A DNA stretch of 64,000 bases from Cryptomeria japonica (taxonomy: Eukaryota; Streptophyta; Pinopsida; Cupressales; Cupressaceae): contig NC_081409.1 of assembly GCF_030272615.1 (NCBI RefSeq), positions 914,612,340 to 914,676,339 of the forward strand, in the 5' to 3' direction. The position numbers and the translations under genes are program-made. Every line of letters starts with the position of its first letter. Within the stretch, counting starts at the first letter, position 1. The notes beneath the pieces were generated by a model. That model did not search any database and was not told the DNA's origin. It saw only the letters and a program-made list of their open reading frames with translations. Positions 1 to 11,549 of this stretch are shown in pieces.

Positions 1-1300
1 TTAGAGCATAAAAATGCTCAAGATCAAGAAAGAATCTCTTCACATAGAATGCATAAGGATAGGTGGATTTTCCTAAAGATGAAGGGATGAGACTTAACAA
101 AAAGAGGACTTAGGATGATGACAAGGAGGATTCATTTAAGGATATGGCATATTCACCTAAGGGATAGTGTATTCTCCCAAGAATATAGAAAAATTATTGA
201 TTGGTGGAATGACATACTAGATCAAGGAATGATACAAGGGTAGATTCACCTAAATATAGGGTAAATTCAGCTAAAAGGGTACCCATGAGATTGTGGTACT
301 GAGTACCTATCTATGGATGGTGTATTTGGATACAAGTATGATGAAACCATGCTTGTGTATGATGAAACAAAGTCCAGATCTCTATTATAGGTCCAACATA
401 ATCTCTATTATTTGAGACACCATTTTATTAGCATATCCAATTAGGGTAATTTATGGGTTTAATTATGGATCATGTTGTCTATTTCCATGCACTATTGAAC
501 TTATTTGGATGTATTGTGATTATTTTAATTTTGAAGTTATAAATAAATTATGTTTGTACCTTAGAAAGGGTAACTCCAATTGATGTTTGGGCAGTTTATT
601 TGAAAACTTATGGTGATTATTGCCCTATGTTATGTAATGGAGTTATTTTTACACTAAGTAATTAACTAGAAAAATGAATTTGTATTGTTGTACAAGTATG
701 ATGAAACCATGCTTGTGTGTTTACATGTTTGTGCATCCTGTTGAGGAACTCAATAAATATGGTGTTAAGTAGAAGAATGGAAAACTCAAGAAGCTATGGT
801 GACATATTGTGGCATTAGTAGGGATTATCTCTATTGACCACACCTTTCAAAGATAGTATCCCCTAGTTCTCCTCATAGAATGGACCATTGGATGGCTCAT
901 AGTGGTATCCTATCCTACATTTATCTTGATGGCATTGCCGATAGTTGGTATGTGGTTCTTGGTATGGGTTTCCTCTTACCCTATTATCTTATTTATATCT
1001 TTGTTCCAACATGTGGAGATTAATTTTTGTCATGCTATGATGATTTTCATGTTTGCATGTGTTTTGACATTATGCAAATAGATATGATGTCACACCATAC
1101 TTATGTTTTGATATAGTGTAGGTGATGGTTACATGTTGTTGATGGTAGCGATTTGGGTTCAAAGACACAATTCCACACACACACACAAATATTTGAAGAT
1201 GCATTTTATATTATTCCTTCTTAGTGGCGATTAGTGTTGGAAGATTTGCACACATGTAGAGAGGAACTCATGTTAGATACAATAGGTTGTGTTTGATAAC
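1..1300. other. Unassigned AT-rich intergenic DNA
   Basis: No credible coding region, RNA gene or element terminus was found here on either strand. Positions 1-290 contain loosely repeated phrases built on 'attcacctaa' and 'gggta'. The remainder is unique-looking AT-rich sequence. It may be old retroelement remnant, but nothing supports a family call. Confidence 0.5.
331..718. repeat. Exact 28-bp direct repeat, 360 bp apart
   Basis: Positions 331-358 and 691-718 are identical over 28 bases (core ATGATGAAACCATGC). The DNA between the copies shows no LTR ends or coding. They could be a short segmental copy or remnants of a larger duplication. Confidence 0.7.
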
Positions 1301-1369
1301 ATATGAATGTGCCTCATGATGTATACATATAGCTTTGGTGTGTGACATGCATGCACATTTTTCCATAAG

Positions 1370-1657
1370 ACACATTGCTATGTGGCATGTGCCCTATGCA
1401 TGTCTTCTTTGTGAGGCACGTTGCTATGTGCAATGTGGCCCTAGGTGTGTCTTCTCTATGAGGTGTATTGCCATGATATGTTAGGATTTGTAGTGTGCAG
1501 GCCACAAATGCATGCATGAGGGACTATTATTATAGTCATGTTTTTTGGGCATGTAGCCTAGGCATGTCTTCTCCATTAGGTACATGGCCATGCCATGTGG
1601 GAGTTTTTGTGTTCATGCCACAAATGCACACATGAGGGACTATTATTGGAGTCATGA
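1370..1657. repeat. Degenerate ~116-bp direct repeat with shorter subunits
   Basis: Positions 1501-1540 recur at 1617-1656 with few changes, a period of 116 bp (shared core GAGGGACTATTATT). Three related subunits around 'catgtcttct..gaggc' occur at about 1397, 1448 and 1562. A small open reading frame on the minus strand (1314-1517) falls inside and I do not consider it a gene. Confidence 0.6.
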
Positions 1658-2586
1658 TGAATCTTCACTCTATTTAGCCACAATTTCTAGTCGTATAGTT
1701 ATGTAATGTGCACTTTTAAGGATTGTGAAGTTTCCTTCAATTATTGATGATCTCTCATCTTTGTTGCATGGGCCAACAATTTTATTTTATCTTGTTTGAA
1801 TTAGTTTAATCACTATTGTGAGTTTTCTCTATTGTGTAGTTATTGTGGCTATGTTTGATTTGCTATTGGAATTGAACACATTTATTTGACTTATTATTGG
1901 TACTATTTTTTCTTTCTTTCAATAATTAGGATCTTTGGTAGTTTAGTGAAACTCTTGCTATTTTTAAATGTTGCCTTCTTTGTTGCGATGTGATTCCTCA
2001 CCAAGATAGACGTAGATAACCTTGGATGAGTGTATATAAGGAATCAAACATTGGGAAAATTTGAGGATAGGGGTAAGTGTTTGTTGTATGGGTAGCTACG
2101 ATCCACTTGTACATTCTTAGTGATTATTGACGGCTATGTCTTGGAGGCTAATCCCATTAAACAAACAAGGGGGAAGTCATACATAATCGTATGGATCCTC
2201 CCTAGTTGTGTGTGGATTCAAGACCATCATTTCATATGGTTCTTGGTTACTTTGTGAGACCATGGCATCCTCTTAGACCAATATGTGAGCCTTGTATTGT
2301 TATCCCTGCAATGTGGATGAATAAGTGTATGTTAAAATAAATGCTTTGCTTAGAATACTCAAAAATTTCTCTTAGAAAGTCTACAACAGGAAAACTTTTA
2401 GTAAGAATTTGCAGACACAATGCTCAGAAATTCACACAATCAGCTACATTAAATACGTTCTCTATTAAGTTCAATGTTTTAAAATGAAAAAGAAGAGTTA
2501 AATGGTTTTGGTTCGATTTGCAATTTTTGTGAAGCTTTTGCACTGAAGTTTCCATAGCCTGATTTTTTTGCCTATGAAGAAAGACC
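1658..2586. other. No gene seen; upstream flank of the CACTA transposase
   Basis: AT-rich sequence with no supported coding. If the CACTA element below has a 5' terminus inside the window it should be here or further left. CACTA strings at about 490, 652 and 1811 are not followed by anything resembling the right-hand terminus. The left end is therefore outside the window, destroyed, or too diverged to see. Confidence 0.4.
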
Positions 2587-5500
2587 ATGTCAGATAATAT
2601 CAGCGAAGAACAAAATAAGGAGACAATTGCTAGATTATGTTCTAACTTGAAAAGAAAAGGTGATGGGAAATGTTATTGTCCCTGCAAAATTTGTAAGGGC
2701 TTAAAGACTAGAAGACTTCTAATCAAAACAACTAAGAAACATTGTAGGCAGCATGGTCACATTGAAGGGGGACATGATTATCATCCACTGGTAAGTTGTT
2801 CATTATATCGTTTTAACAATTTATATACATAAGAAATCACTTGATAATGAGATCATGATCACAGTTTATTTATGTATATCAATTTTATATAGGTGGAGCA
2901 CCCCAGAGCACATGGTATGGATCAACAAAACCATGAGAATATGGTTTTCGAAGTGGAGGAACATGGAGGTGTGAATATCGAAGCTGAAGATAATGATCCC
3001 ATGGAAGATGACGATCATGCACCGAAAAACACAATTAAAGATGATGGTACAAATACATTGATCCATGACACATTTAGTACTGGCACAGCTAATCATGATG
3101 ATCAGGATGACCTTGATGTTCATGATTTACCTCTTCTTGAGAAGGCATATGAGCCCCTTTACAAAGGCTCCCAAACAACTCTTCTCTCTGCTGTATTGTT
3201 GTTGGTGAACTTGAAGGTTATGAATGGTTTATCCAACATAACAATCTCACGTATGTTAAGGTGTGTCATACATGTCATTACAGTTAATAAATGGTGAATC
3301 ATGTACCATTAATATTCTTTATATTCACACCTCAAACTTTTTTTTTTGCTGTAGATTGATAGGTGAATTTTTCTTACCACCATCAAATATTCTACCTTGC
3401 TCATACCGAGAATTATCTGCCATTATGAAAGATATTGGAATGGAGTATCAAACAATAGATGCTTGTCCCAATGATCATATTATATATCATAAACAACATG
3501 AATTTGGAACAGAATGCCCTGAATATCATATCAGTAGATATCGAACAGATCAAATAACAAAAAAGGTGCCTCGCAAGGTTCTTCGTTATATTCCCATTAT
3601 TCCACGTATGCAACGATTATTCAGGTGCACTAGCTTGGCACAATTTATGGATTACCATGCACACAATAGAAGTCGAGATGACATTATTCGAATGCCTGCA
3701 GATGGTTCAACATTTATGGACATAGAGGAAAAGTGGCCACACTTTAAAGAAGAACCTCGTAATCTTAGGCTTTCATTGGCAACAGACGGTGTTAATCCAT
3801 TTGGAGAGTTGAGATCTGTTTACTCGGTGTGGCCTATTTTTGTTATCAACAATAATATTCCTCCATGGATGTCAATAAAGAGGGAGCACATAATGTTGGC
3901 AATGATTGTTCCAGGTATTTTATCATTTAATAGTCATCTACATTTAATTATAAATATTGCAGTAAAATGGTCATAATAATTATGTAATGTTTTTGTTCAT
4001 TCCACTAGGTAAGTACCAAGTTAAAGATATGAATGTATATATTGAGCCTCTTATCGACGAGTTGCTAGAGTTATGGAATGGTGTGACCATGTATGACATC
4101 TCTAGACCAATAGGACAAAGACAATTTCAATTCCATGCAATGTTTGTATGGACAATACATGATGCCCCAGGGCTAACACATTTTTGTGGTATGTTATAGT
4201 GTTCAAGTTGCGCATGATAATTATAATTATAAAAATTAACAAATTTAATAGAATTATACATTATCTTGTAGGTCTTCAAACAAAGGGAAAATTTGCACGT
4301 CCAGTTTGTGGTCCAAAGATGAAATCCTGTCATTCAAAAAGTTTAGGAAATCAGGTGTTTGATGAGTATAGGCACTTCCTTCACAAAAATCATAAGTACC
4401 GGAATACTGAAAAACATCTTTTCAATGGGAAAGAAGAGACTACATCAAAGCCACGAAGAATGACTCCTCACTTATGGAAGTTGGAATATAATAGAATTAA
4501 TCGCCAAGGTAATGTCATTCCATCTAATGGTTTATGTTTGGAATTTGAATTTTTCTATCGTGTTTTGTTTATTGATGATGTAATTGATGATACTGAAGGT
4601 CGTCAAGGCATGGATGGCCACCTTCCAAAGGGACTAAAAAGTTATCCTAGACAATTTAGTAGGTTGCCTTACTACGAGCAGCTACAAATTGTGCATTTGT
4701 TTGATACAATGCATATTGGAAAGAATATAATAGAGACATTATGGAAAATATTGGATGGAAGGCGTGACAAAGAAAAAATTGTCAAAATTTGTAGTGAAAT
4801 TGTGGAATCCAATCATGCAATGAAAAATGTCATTCAATCAAATAGCAATGGAGATCAGATTAATATAAGTGCCCTTCCTTGGTTATCAACGGAGCAGCAA
4901 AGCAATTCTATAAAAGAAGTCATTCGAAAAATTCGATTTCCCACATGATTTGCTGCGAACATAAACAATCTCATATCAAAGAAGAGTGAATTTGGGCCAG
5001 GGATGAAAACGCATGATTGGCATACCTTCATTAAGGTAATTCGCGTTCTTGTGTATTTACTATATATTTGTATACTGCGCATGTACTTTTCATTGTATTA
5101 TGTTAGAAAACAATGAAAATATCATTTTATAATTGTTGCAGTACGTTCTACCTCTATCTCTCCCAGACCACTTCGACAATAATATCAAGCAAGTCATATA
5201 TGATCTTGGAAAATACATGAGGTAAGTAGTGATGTTTGTTCAATTTGTTGTATAGATATTATATTTGCCATTTGTTTTACTTGTTATGCAATATATTGTA
5301 TATTATTTTGTAAAGTCTCGTTTATATATTTTTACGTCTTCAATCTCTTTTAGGTGGTTGTCATCTAAAGAAATCCACAAGGAAGATATAAAATATTGGA
5401 AGAGAAAAATCCCTCATCTAATGCGTGAAATGCAAAAGTGTCTACCTTCAACTTTTTTCAATGCACAAGAACACTACCTCATACACCAAGTTGAGGAGAT

Positions 5501-6921
5501 CGAATTGTGTGGACCTGTACACACTAGGTCAATGTGGATGGTTGAGAGGCACTTGAAATTTTTGAAGGCTTTGGTTCGACAAAGAGCACATCCTAAGGGT
5601 TCTATGGTGGAGGGATATATGTTTTACCAAACTATGGTGTACATTACTGAATATCTTCCTAAGTTTGCAGCAAAAATCCACGTAGATCGCATTTGGGATC
5701 CCAACCCCATTAATAAATTCAAAGGGGAGCACTTGATGGGGAAAGGTAGATTGAAGAAAGTGAGAGGTAATTATAAGATGTTATTGTAGTAAATTAATTC
5801 TTCATCTTTTAAATAAATCAGTTGTAAGTGGTCTATTAATTATTTGTACAGTTGGTCAGGAGTGGGATGCGCTACATTTGTATATTGCAAACAATCTTGA
5901 TTGGATGACGGTGTGGATTGAACGATGTCAACATTCTGGTCGCACATTAACATGGGATGGTATTGCTTCATTGGTTAAAGAAGCTCATCGTAATGGATAT
6001 TCCAATGTTACACAAAGGGAAATTGATTTAGCATATGGTTTAAGAGATCAACAGGTACGTATAATTTTATTAATCACCCATATGTTTATCAACTCATGAT
6101 GCAATAATTTTAATATGTTAGACATATTGCAGGTCAAACACCATAAGGCTATGTGCTGTAATGGTCATAAATTTCGCATCAAACAGTTGGATGACACGAA
6201 GAAAACTTGTGATTCTGGGATAACTGCAGTCTTTGAGGTGACCAATATTTCATCTAGAAACCACATACATCCTCAAGTCTCTCAAAATTGATACTATGGC
6301 ATTTTGGATGATACACTTGAGTGTGACTTTAATTCCTTCAAATTAGTTATGTTTGTCATCAAATGGTATAGGCTACGACTGAATAAAAATGATCTTGATA
6401 GAATTGTTATCGAACATGATAATGGATTTACAATGGTTAATACAAGGTCATTTGAATGAGTTGGGGATGAGCCCTATGTTCTTCCAAGTCAATGTGAGCA
6501 GGTATTTTACTCGGAGGTTCCACATAAATCGGGTTGGTCATTTGTTGTTAGACATGATCCAAGAGGAAGGCCGATAATGTATAATGTGATGGAAGAAGAA
6601 GATACCGAAGAAGTAGAAGATGATATAGATGATGATCACGATCGACAGTTAGTCGATGATGTTCCTGACGGAAATGTACACGAAGAAGAAGCTGATGATG
6701 ATGATGTTGCTGCTGCTGATGATGATGGTGGTGATGGTGATGGTGATGGTGATGGTGATGGTGATGGTGCTGGTGATGGTGATGGTGATGGTGATGGTGA
6801 TGGTGATGGTGATGGTGATGACGAACACAATGATGACAACGACGACGATGACGACGATGACGACGACGACGACGATGATGACGACGACGATGACGATGAT
6901 GATGACGACGATGACGATGAC

Positions 6922-7009
<88 letters not shown>

Positions 7010-7068
7010 GTGATGATCATGATCATGATGGTCATGATGATGAGTTGGATGAAGAAGAAGATCAATGA
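2587..7068 (+). pseudogene. CACTA tnp2-type transposase, nine exons, three stops
   Basis: This would be the cut-and-paste transposase of the element. Exons read from good GT-AG sites are 2587-2790, 2893-3260, 3355-3914, 4009-4188, 4272-5035, 5142-5221, 5354-5766, 5852-6054 and 6133-7068, and phases match at each junction. Exon 1 is a transposase-associated domain (CPCKICKG cysteines, then a Cys/His-rich end). Exons 3-4 are the tnp2 core with the family blocks SLATDGVNPFG, YSVWPIF and MNVYIEPLIDELLELW. Exon 5 carries LPYYEQLQIVHLFDTMH. Exon 7 is DUF4218-like (FFNAQEHYLIHQVEEI, GPVHTRSMW, EGYMFYQTM). Exon 9 is DUF4216-like (YYGILDD, EPYVLPSQCEQVFYSE) and ends in a long acidic tail. In-frame stops lie at 4946-4948 (TGA in FPT-stop-FAANI), 6289-6291 and 6457-6459. 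I saw no frameshift. The start ATG at 2587 opens directly into the conserved domain. Confidence 0.85.
6709..7015 (+). repeat. GAT/GAC and GGTGAT trinucleotide microsatellite in the tnp2 C-terminus
   Basis: A run of GGTGAT hexamers (about 6726-6820) followed by a long GAT/GAC tract encodes a Gly-Asp stretch and then poly-Asp in the tnp2 frame. The tract is translated without a stop until 7068. The other five frames over this tract give only artefactual Met, Ile or Ser/Pro repeats. Expansion of a normally acidic tail is the simplest reading. Confidence 0.85.
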
Positions 7069-7528
7069 CATGAATGAAATGTATGAGATGCGATTATTAT
7101 ATTATCTATTTAATATTGATATCTTGATAGAAATTGATTTGACTTATATGGTTACATAAATAATTCATATGTTTTGAATTCTAATGCCATTACTTAATTA
7201 ATTCATGATGCACCTCTAGCTATGTGATAGATGGTGATTTAAAATACATATGTGATGGATTACATGCTTATGATGATACATGTGACATTTTTTGAACTTT
7301 GTGTTTATTTATGGAATGTGGACTACTTATTAGCTATGTGATGGATGGTGATTTATGATACGTATGTGATGGATTACATGTTTATGATGATACATATGTG
7401 ATTCTTATGATGCTCAATTACATATATGATGATACATATGTGATGCTTATGATGCTTATGATACTGTAGTATTTATTGTTTATCAAATTACAAATGTAAC
7501 GCTTATGATGCTCAATCGTTGGTGCAGG
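7069..7528. other. Intergenic spacer between the two CACTA genes, with a 114-bp repeat
   Basis: Positions 7218-7290 and 7332-7402 are two diverged copies (period 114 bp) of a 'gctatgtgat..atggtgattta' unit, followed by smaller ATGATGATACAT repeats. A possible small exon with acceptor and donor sites lies at 7528-7577, but its product is too short to judge. Confidence 0.5.
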
Positions 7529-7828
7529 AATCTGAATCCCTTTGACAAGGATCTTGCACAGTCTCATGGATTGACAGGTATAAGTCAATACACCTTATAG
7601 AAATAATATATTTTTAAAAAATTACAAGAAAAACAAACTTCCTCAGTTTTTCAAACCTCAACATTAGCAGCAAATCTAATACAGTTATCAACACTTGAGG
7701 CCCCAGTTGGACTTACTCAAATTTTAATCTCAACATCAACTCTATGGCCGACTTATTCATCAATATTACCCTCATTTGCAAAATATCTCTCTCATTACCA
7801 ACTAACTCTCTCATTTGATGGTGCATAG

Positions 7829-8572
7829 GTATCACGAAATAGATATTTGTCAGATGTGTCTTCCTCGAGTGAGGGAAATGTAGGAATAGAAGAGGAAAGT
7901 GAGACATGTAGTAGATCTCAAATAGGGAGATCAACTAGAGGTCAAAAGATTAGAAGAAAATTCAATAAACGCATGGAATTTTTTCTTGCTCAAGGGGGGT
8001 CATGTTCTTATGATGATGAGACCAAAGGCGACATTGAGGTGCCCTTGAGGTACAAACATATACTGAAACAATGTGTACCCAAGGAACTTCCTCCAATAAA
8101 CACTAATTTTTGTGTTAATGAGAGGATATATCGCATAGCACCTTCGTCGTTACATGGTTTGGGCCTATTTTCCATGGACAACATAAAGGTCTGTTACAAC
8201 AAAGTTGCTGAATTGATGGTGTTTGTTGGACCTTGTTACAATTATAATGATTGGATGCAGATTATTCGATATAAAAAAAGTATGCGTAGGTATGCACTGT
8301 CAGCCAATTATATACAACAACAAGATAATGATCAAAGTAAACGAGTGGCTGTATACATTGATGGAAGGCCAAAAGCAACAAGGAATATTGCAGGTTTTAT
8401 AAATAGTACATGACCTGGGTCAACTAATAAGCAACCCAATTGCATATTTGAGGCACGTGAGGGAAATTGTGTGTTTGTATGTGCGATAAAATCAATAAGT
8501 GCAGGGGAAGAGTTGCTAATCGATTACAATTTGAATCGTATAGATACAAACAAAGTTACTATCATGAGGGTG
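7829..8572 (+). pseudogene. SET-domain exon of the second CACTA gene
   Basis: This exon runs from an AG acceptor (7827-7828) to a GT donor (8573) and keeps phase 0 at both ends. After a Ser/Glu-rich start (SDVSSSSEGN), a basic patch (GQKIRRKFNKR) and a linker, it reads through SET-type blocks in order: LHGLGLFSMDNIK, then VFVGPCYNY, then NIAGFINST, PNCIFEARE, and ISAGEELLIDYNLNR. The last three match the substrate/cofactor pocket and the catalytic-loop Tyr of SET lysine methyltransferases. The usual NHSCxPN is replaced by NST..PNC, so catalysis is uncertain. A TGA at 8411-8413 breaks the domain between NST and PGST; the rest continues in frame. Alternatives are a ubiquitin-ligase or structural SET-like fold, but the GEELLIDY block argues for SET. 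Activity cannot be inferred. Confidence 0.7.
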
Positions 8573-8705
8573 GTACGTACTATATATATACCATTTAAGC
8601 CAACTTCCAATTAATGAATCCAATAAACCATTGTATTATTAAGTTTTTTTGCTAAGTCTATTGGTTTCATTTTGCTAACATTTTTATATTTTTTCTTTGT
8701 CACAG

Positions 8706-11549
8706 GGCCACATGGATCCACCACATAGCACAGATAGGGGTGTAGGTCCCGACACTTCTACGGAGTAGGTAAACCTCATTGTAATTAAACAAATTAGATA
8801 GAAGCAAAATGTTACATTATGATCTTTTCTTGAGTGTTTTGAAGTAATTTTTATAGTGTTAATTATATTCTTGTCACAGACGGATGTTCGGGATAAGGGA
8901 AAGGAACCTGCAGTACCTCAGCACCTCCATAGGGATGTGGGGCGCTCGACAGTGTTATGCGCTGATGACATCGCACTTAGCGCAAACCCTATACAATTTG
9001 TACAAAAGAATATTAGAAAAATTAGGCAAGAGATTGTTGATTTGGCAACCATAAGCCCTCAGACTGATGAGATAACAAAGAGGGTGCAACTATTGTTGGG
9101 GACAATGGAAAACTTGCAAGTAAGCAGTAATGAAAGCTTTAATCATAACAAAAGTTCAATAATGGTTTATATTTTTTTCTCTTTTATGTCATTAACTAAA
9201 ATATGTATGTGTTGTTTTTACAGAAATTTATAGGGCCTCATCATCCTGGTGGTGATGATCAGGGTATTGCGGGTAGTTCAGGTGATGACCATGTTCTATA
9301 TATTAAAACCACTCCTTTGGACTTGTGAACTTGCTTTTTTAATGTTTTACATATTTAATGTATTGCTCTTCAGGTGCTGACATGGTCCGAGGTCGACCCC
9401 AACTGTATTGCCGACTGCAATGTTGGCAACACGTAGCATGCAGACATCATCTATTGCACCGGCTTGTGTTGACCCCCCCACTGGTGGTAGATCCCTCTTT
9501 TTCTCTCTCTTTCGTTATGTGTTTATTACCCTTGAAGTGTTCTTTCTTGGAGGCATTTCATAGTGGATTCATTTACTGTGGCAGGAGATGCACATGAGGA
9601 TGCACCAGAGGCGAGTACTGGTGATAACATACCATCATTTCCTGGATCTTCCCGTATTGCTAGTACGGGAACGTTGCAGGCCACATTGGTGGTGAGCGAT
9701 GAAGAATTGATTCCCTTGAAGATACAGAAGGTTCCAGGTACTTTAAAATTATTATTATATATAGTTTAATTGTAATTTACTTACTGATCACTCATTTTGG
9801 ACTAATGATCCCATGTTTTTTTTGCACGAAATGATATTTTTTATAAAAATCTTAATGACATTACATTGCAGATATTTGGGCCCAACATACGTAAAAGGTG
9901 GAACATCATACGTGAACTAACCCTTATCCACTATTTTGATTTCATATCATTGCTATAATAGTTTTCCTTTTATCCATTTCTTGAACTATATCAAAGGTAG
10001 CTTCAGTTTCTTTCTAAATCTAACAGGTTTGTTTTTGCTTTAAAGGTGGAATGACTAAGAAAAAAAGTTAAAAGATGAACTCACAAACCGTATGGTAGGG
10101 TTGTTTGGAAATGACACATTCGACAAGATTAAGCTCTTGGAAAAAGCTGGCACATATCTAAAGTATGTGAGGGACCAATACAGGACACATTTAGAGAAGA
10201 ACGTAAAGTATGAGCGTCCCCCCATGATTCCAGAGAGGGAGTGGAAGGACCTAATTTTGGATGCAAAGGAGAGAATTGAAAGGAAAAAAGAAAATACACC
10301 ACCAGACGCCAGAGGAAGGTATGTGATACTATTAAGAATGTGAATATGTACTAATTATTCATTATATTTATATAATCTAACATATTTCAAACTTTTCATA
10401 GATTGAGTGACACGTCAAAGGCAACCAAGGCAAGACAAGAAAAGCATGGGCAACACAAACTCAGCTCTGGTGGTTATATGAAACTTGCCGCACGAATTGT
10501 AAGAATCAGTAAATTAAGTATCACATCAAAATATTTATAAATTGTAAACAATTTTTTTTTAATCAAACAATACAAGCAAAATTCACAATTCACAATACTA
10601 AGCAAAAATGCAGGGCTCTGAATTCAATAGAGTGCCCACAGAAGATGACAAGAGAATTGGCTACCAGCAAGGCTATATAGCCGTGGCTGAACGGCTACGA
10701 GAATTGAGTGGGCAAACACGAGATTCTGATGCATCTTTCACAATGGTAAATAAGCTAAATGAAAATTATTTCAAATTGAATACTTAACCAATAATCTATT
10801 TGATGTTAAGTTTCAACATAAAGTGACTATATTTTTTTTAAATAAGCAAGCAATGATAACACTGTGCGTGACATTGGAATGCAGCATGATAATTGTGGAA
10901 TAGAACCTGTACATGAAGGTCTGGATGTGCATCCTAGTAGTGGAGGTATTCATTTGCTATTCAAATTTTTTTATGTAATTATTAATACAATTAAACATCT
11001 TAAATTGAAAATTAGTGTAGTAATTAATGTAACTTTATTGTTAATATTTTAGAGCATGTAGTCGGTGGTGACAAAGTGGAGCATGATCCGGGTAGACAAC
11101 ATCAGGAATGTGATGTTCCCCAATCAAGTAAAGAGGACCACTGTTATTCCTTTAAACAAATTTAATTGCAATTGGTGTATTGATTAATGTAACGTTTTGT
11201 ATTTCAACTCCAGAGGATCTAGAGGGTGTTCAGCATGTCGAGGTTGAGGCTAGACAAAATGATGTGGAAGATGATGTGGCCCCATCAGGTAAAGAGTGTA
11301 ACGATTGTGTTCTTTAAATTAATGAAATACTTGTAACAATAATAAAAAAATGTTTTGAATTTAACCCAATTCTTTGTTATTGTAGAGGACCCCCCTTTGG
11401 TTCAGCATCCTCGTCCTTTGTATAGGACTAGGCATACATCAAGAGCACGAGAAGAGGGCAGAACATCCGAAGATGGGGGAAATGATGAAGAAACCGATGT
11501 TCCACTTAGTCTTTTCATAGCTTCAAAGAAAAAACAAAGAAAGAAATGA
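8706..11549 (+). pseudogene. Transposase_24/TNPA-like part of the second CACTA gene
   Basis: A chain of small exons continues in phase from the SET exon: 8706-8768, 8880-9119, 9224-9281, 9585-9736, an exon beginning near 10067 and ending at 10318, 10402-10498, 10614-10745, and four more ending with 11386-11549. The middle exons resemble the transposase_24 (Ptta/En/Spm) family: YLKYVRDQYRTHLEK, PPMIPEREWKDLI, then KARQEKHGQHKLSSGGY and a helical GYQQGYIAVAERLRELSG. This protein type binds element ends in CACTA transposons (TNPA role). The linker is rich in Asp, Ser and Pro and the end is basic (KKKQRKK). The exon at 8706 ends in TAG exactly where a CAG|GT donor is expected, which suggests CAG to TAG. 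Exons near 9374 and 9872 are uncertain and hold stops in some frames. Joining to the SET exon rests on splice phases, not transcripts. Confidence 0.6.

Noticed and set aside
1-2586. CACTA strings as a left transposon end
   Set aside because: None is followed by sequence matching the right terminus or by subterminal repeats.
6636-7159. Long frames in all six readings over the GAT microsatellite (Met, Ile and Ser/Pro repeats)
   Set aside because: They follow from the trinucleotide repeat; only the Asp frame continues the transposase.
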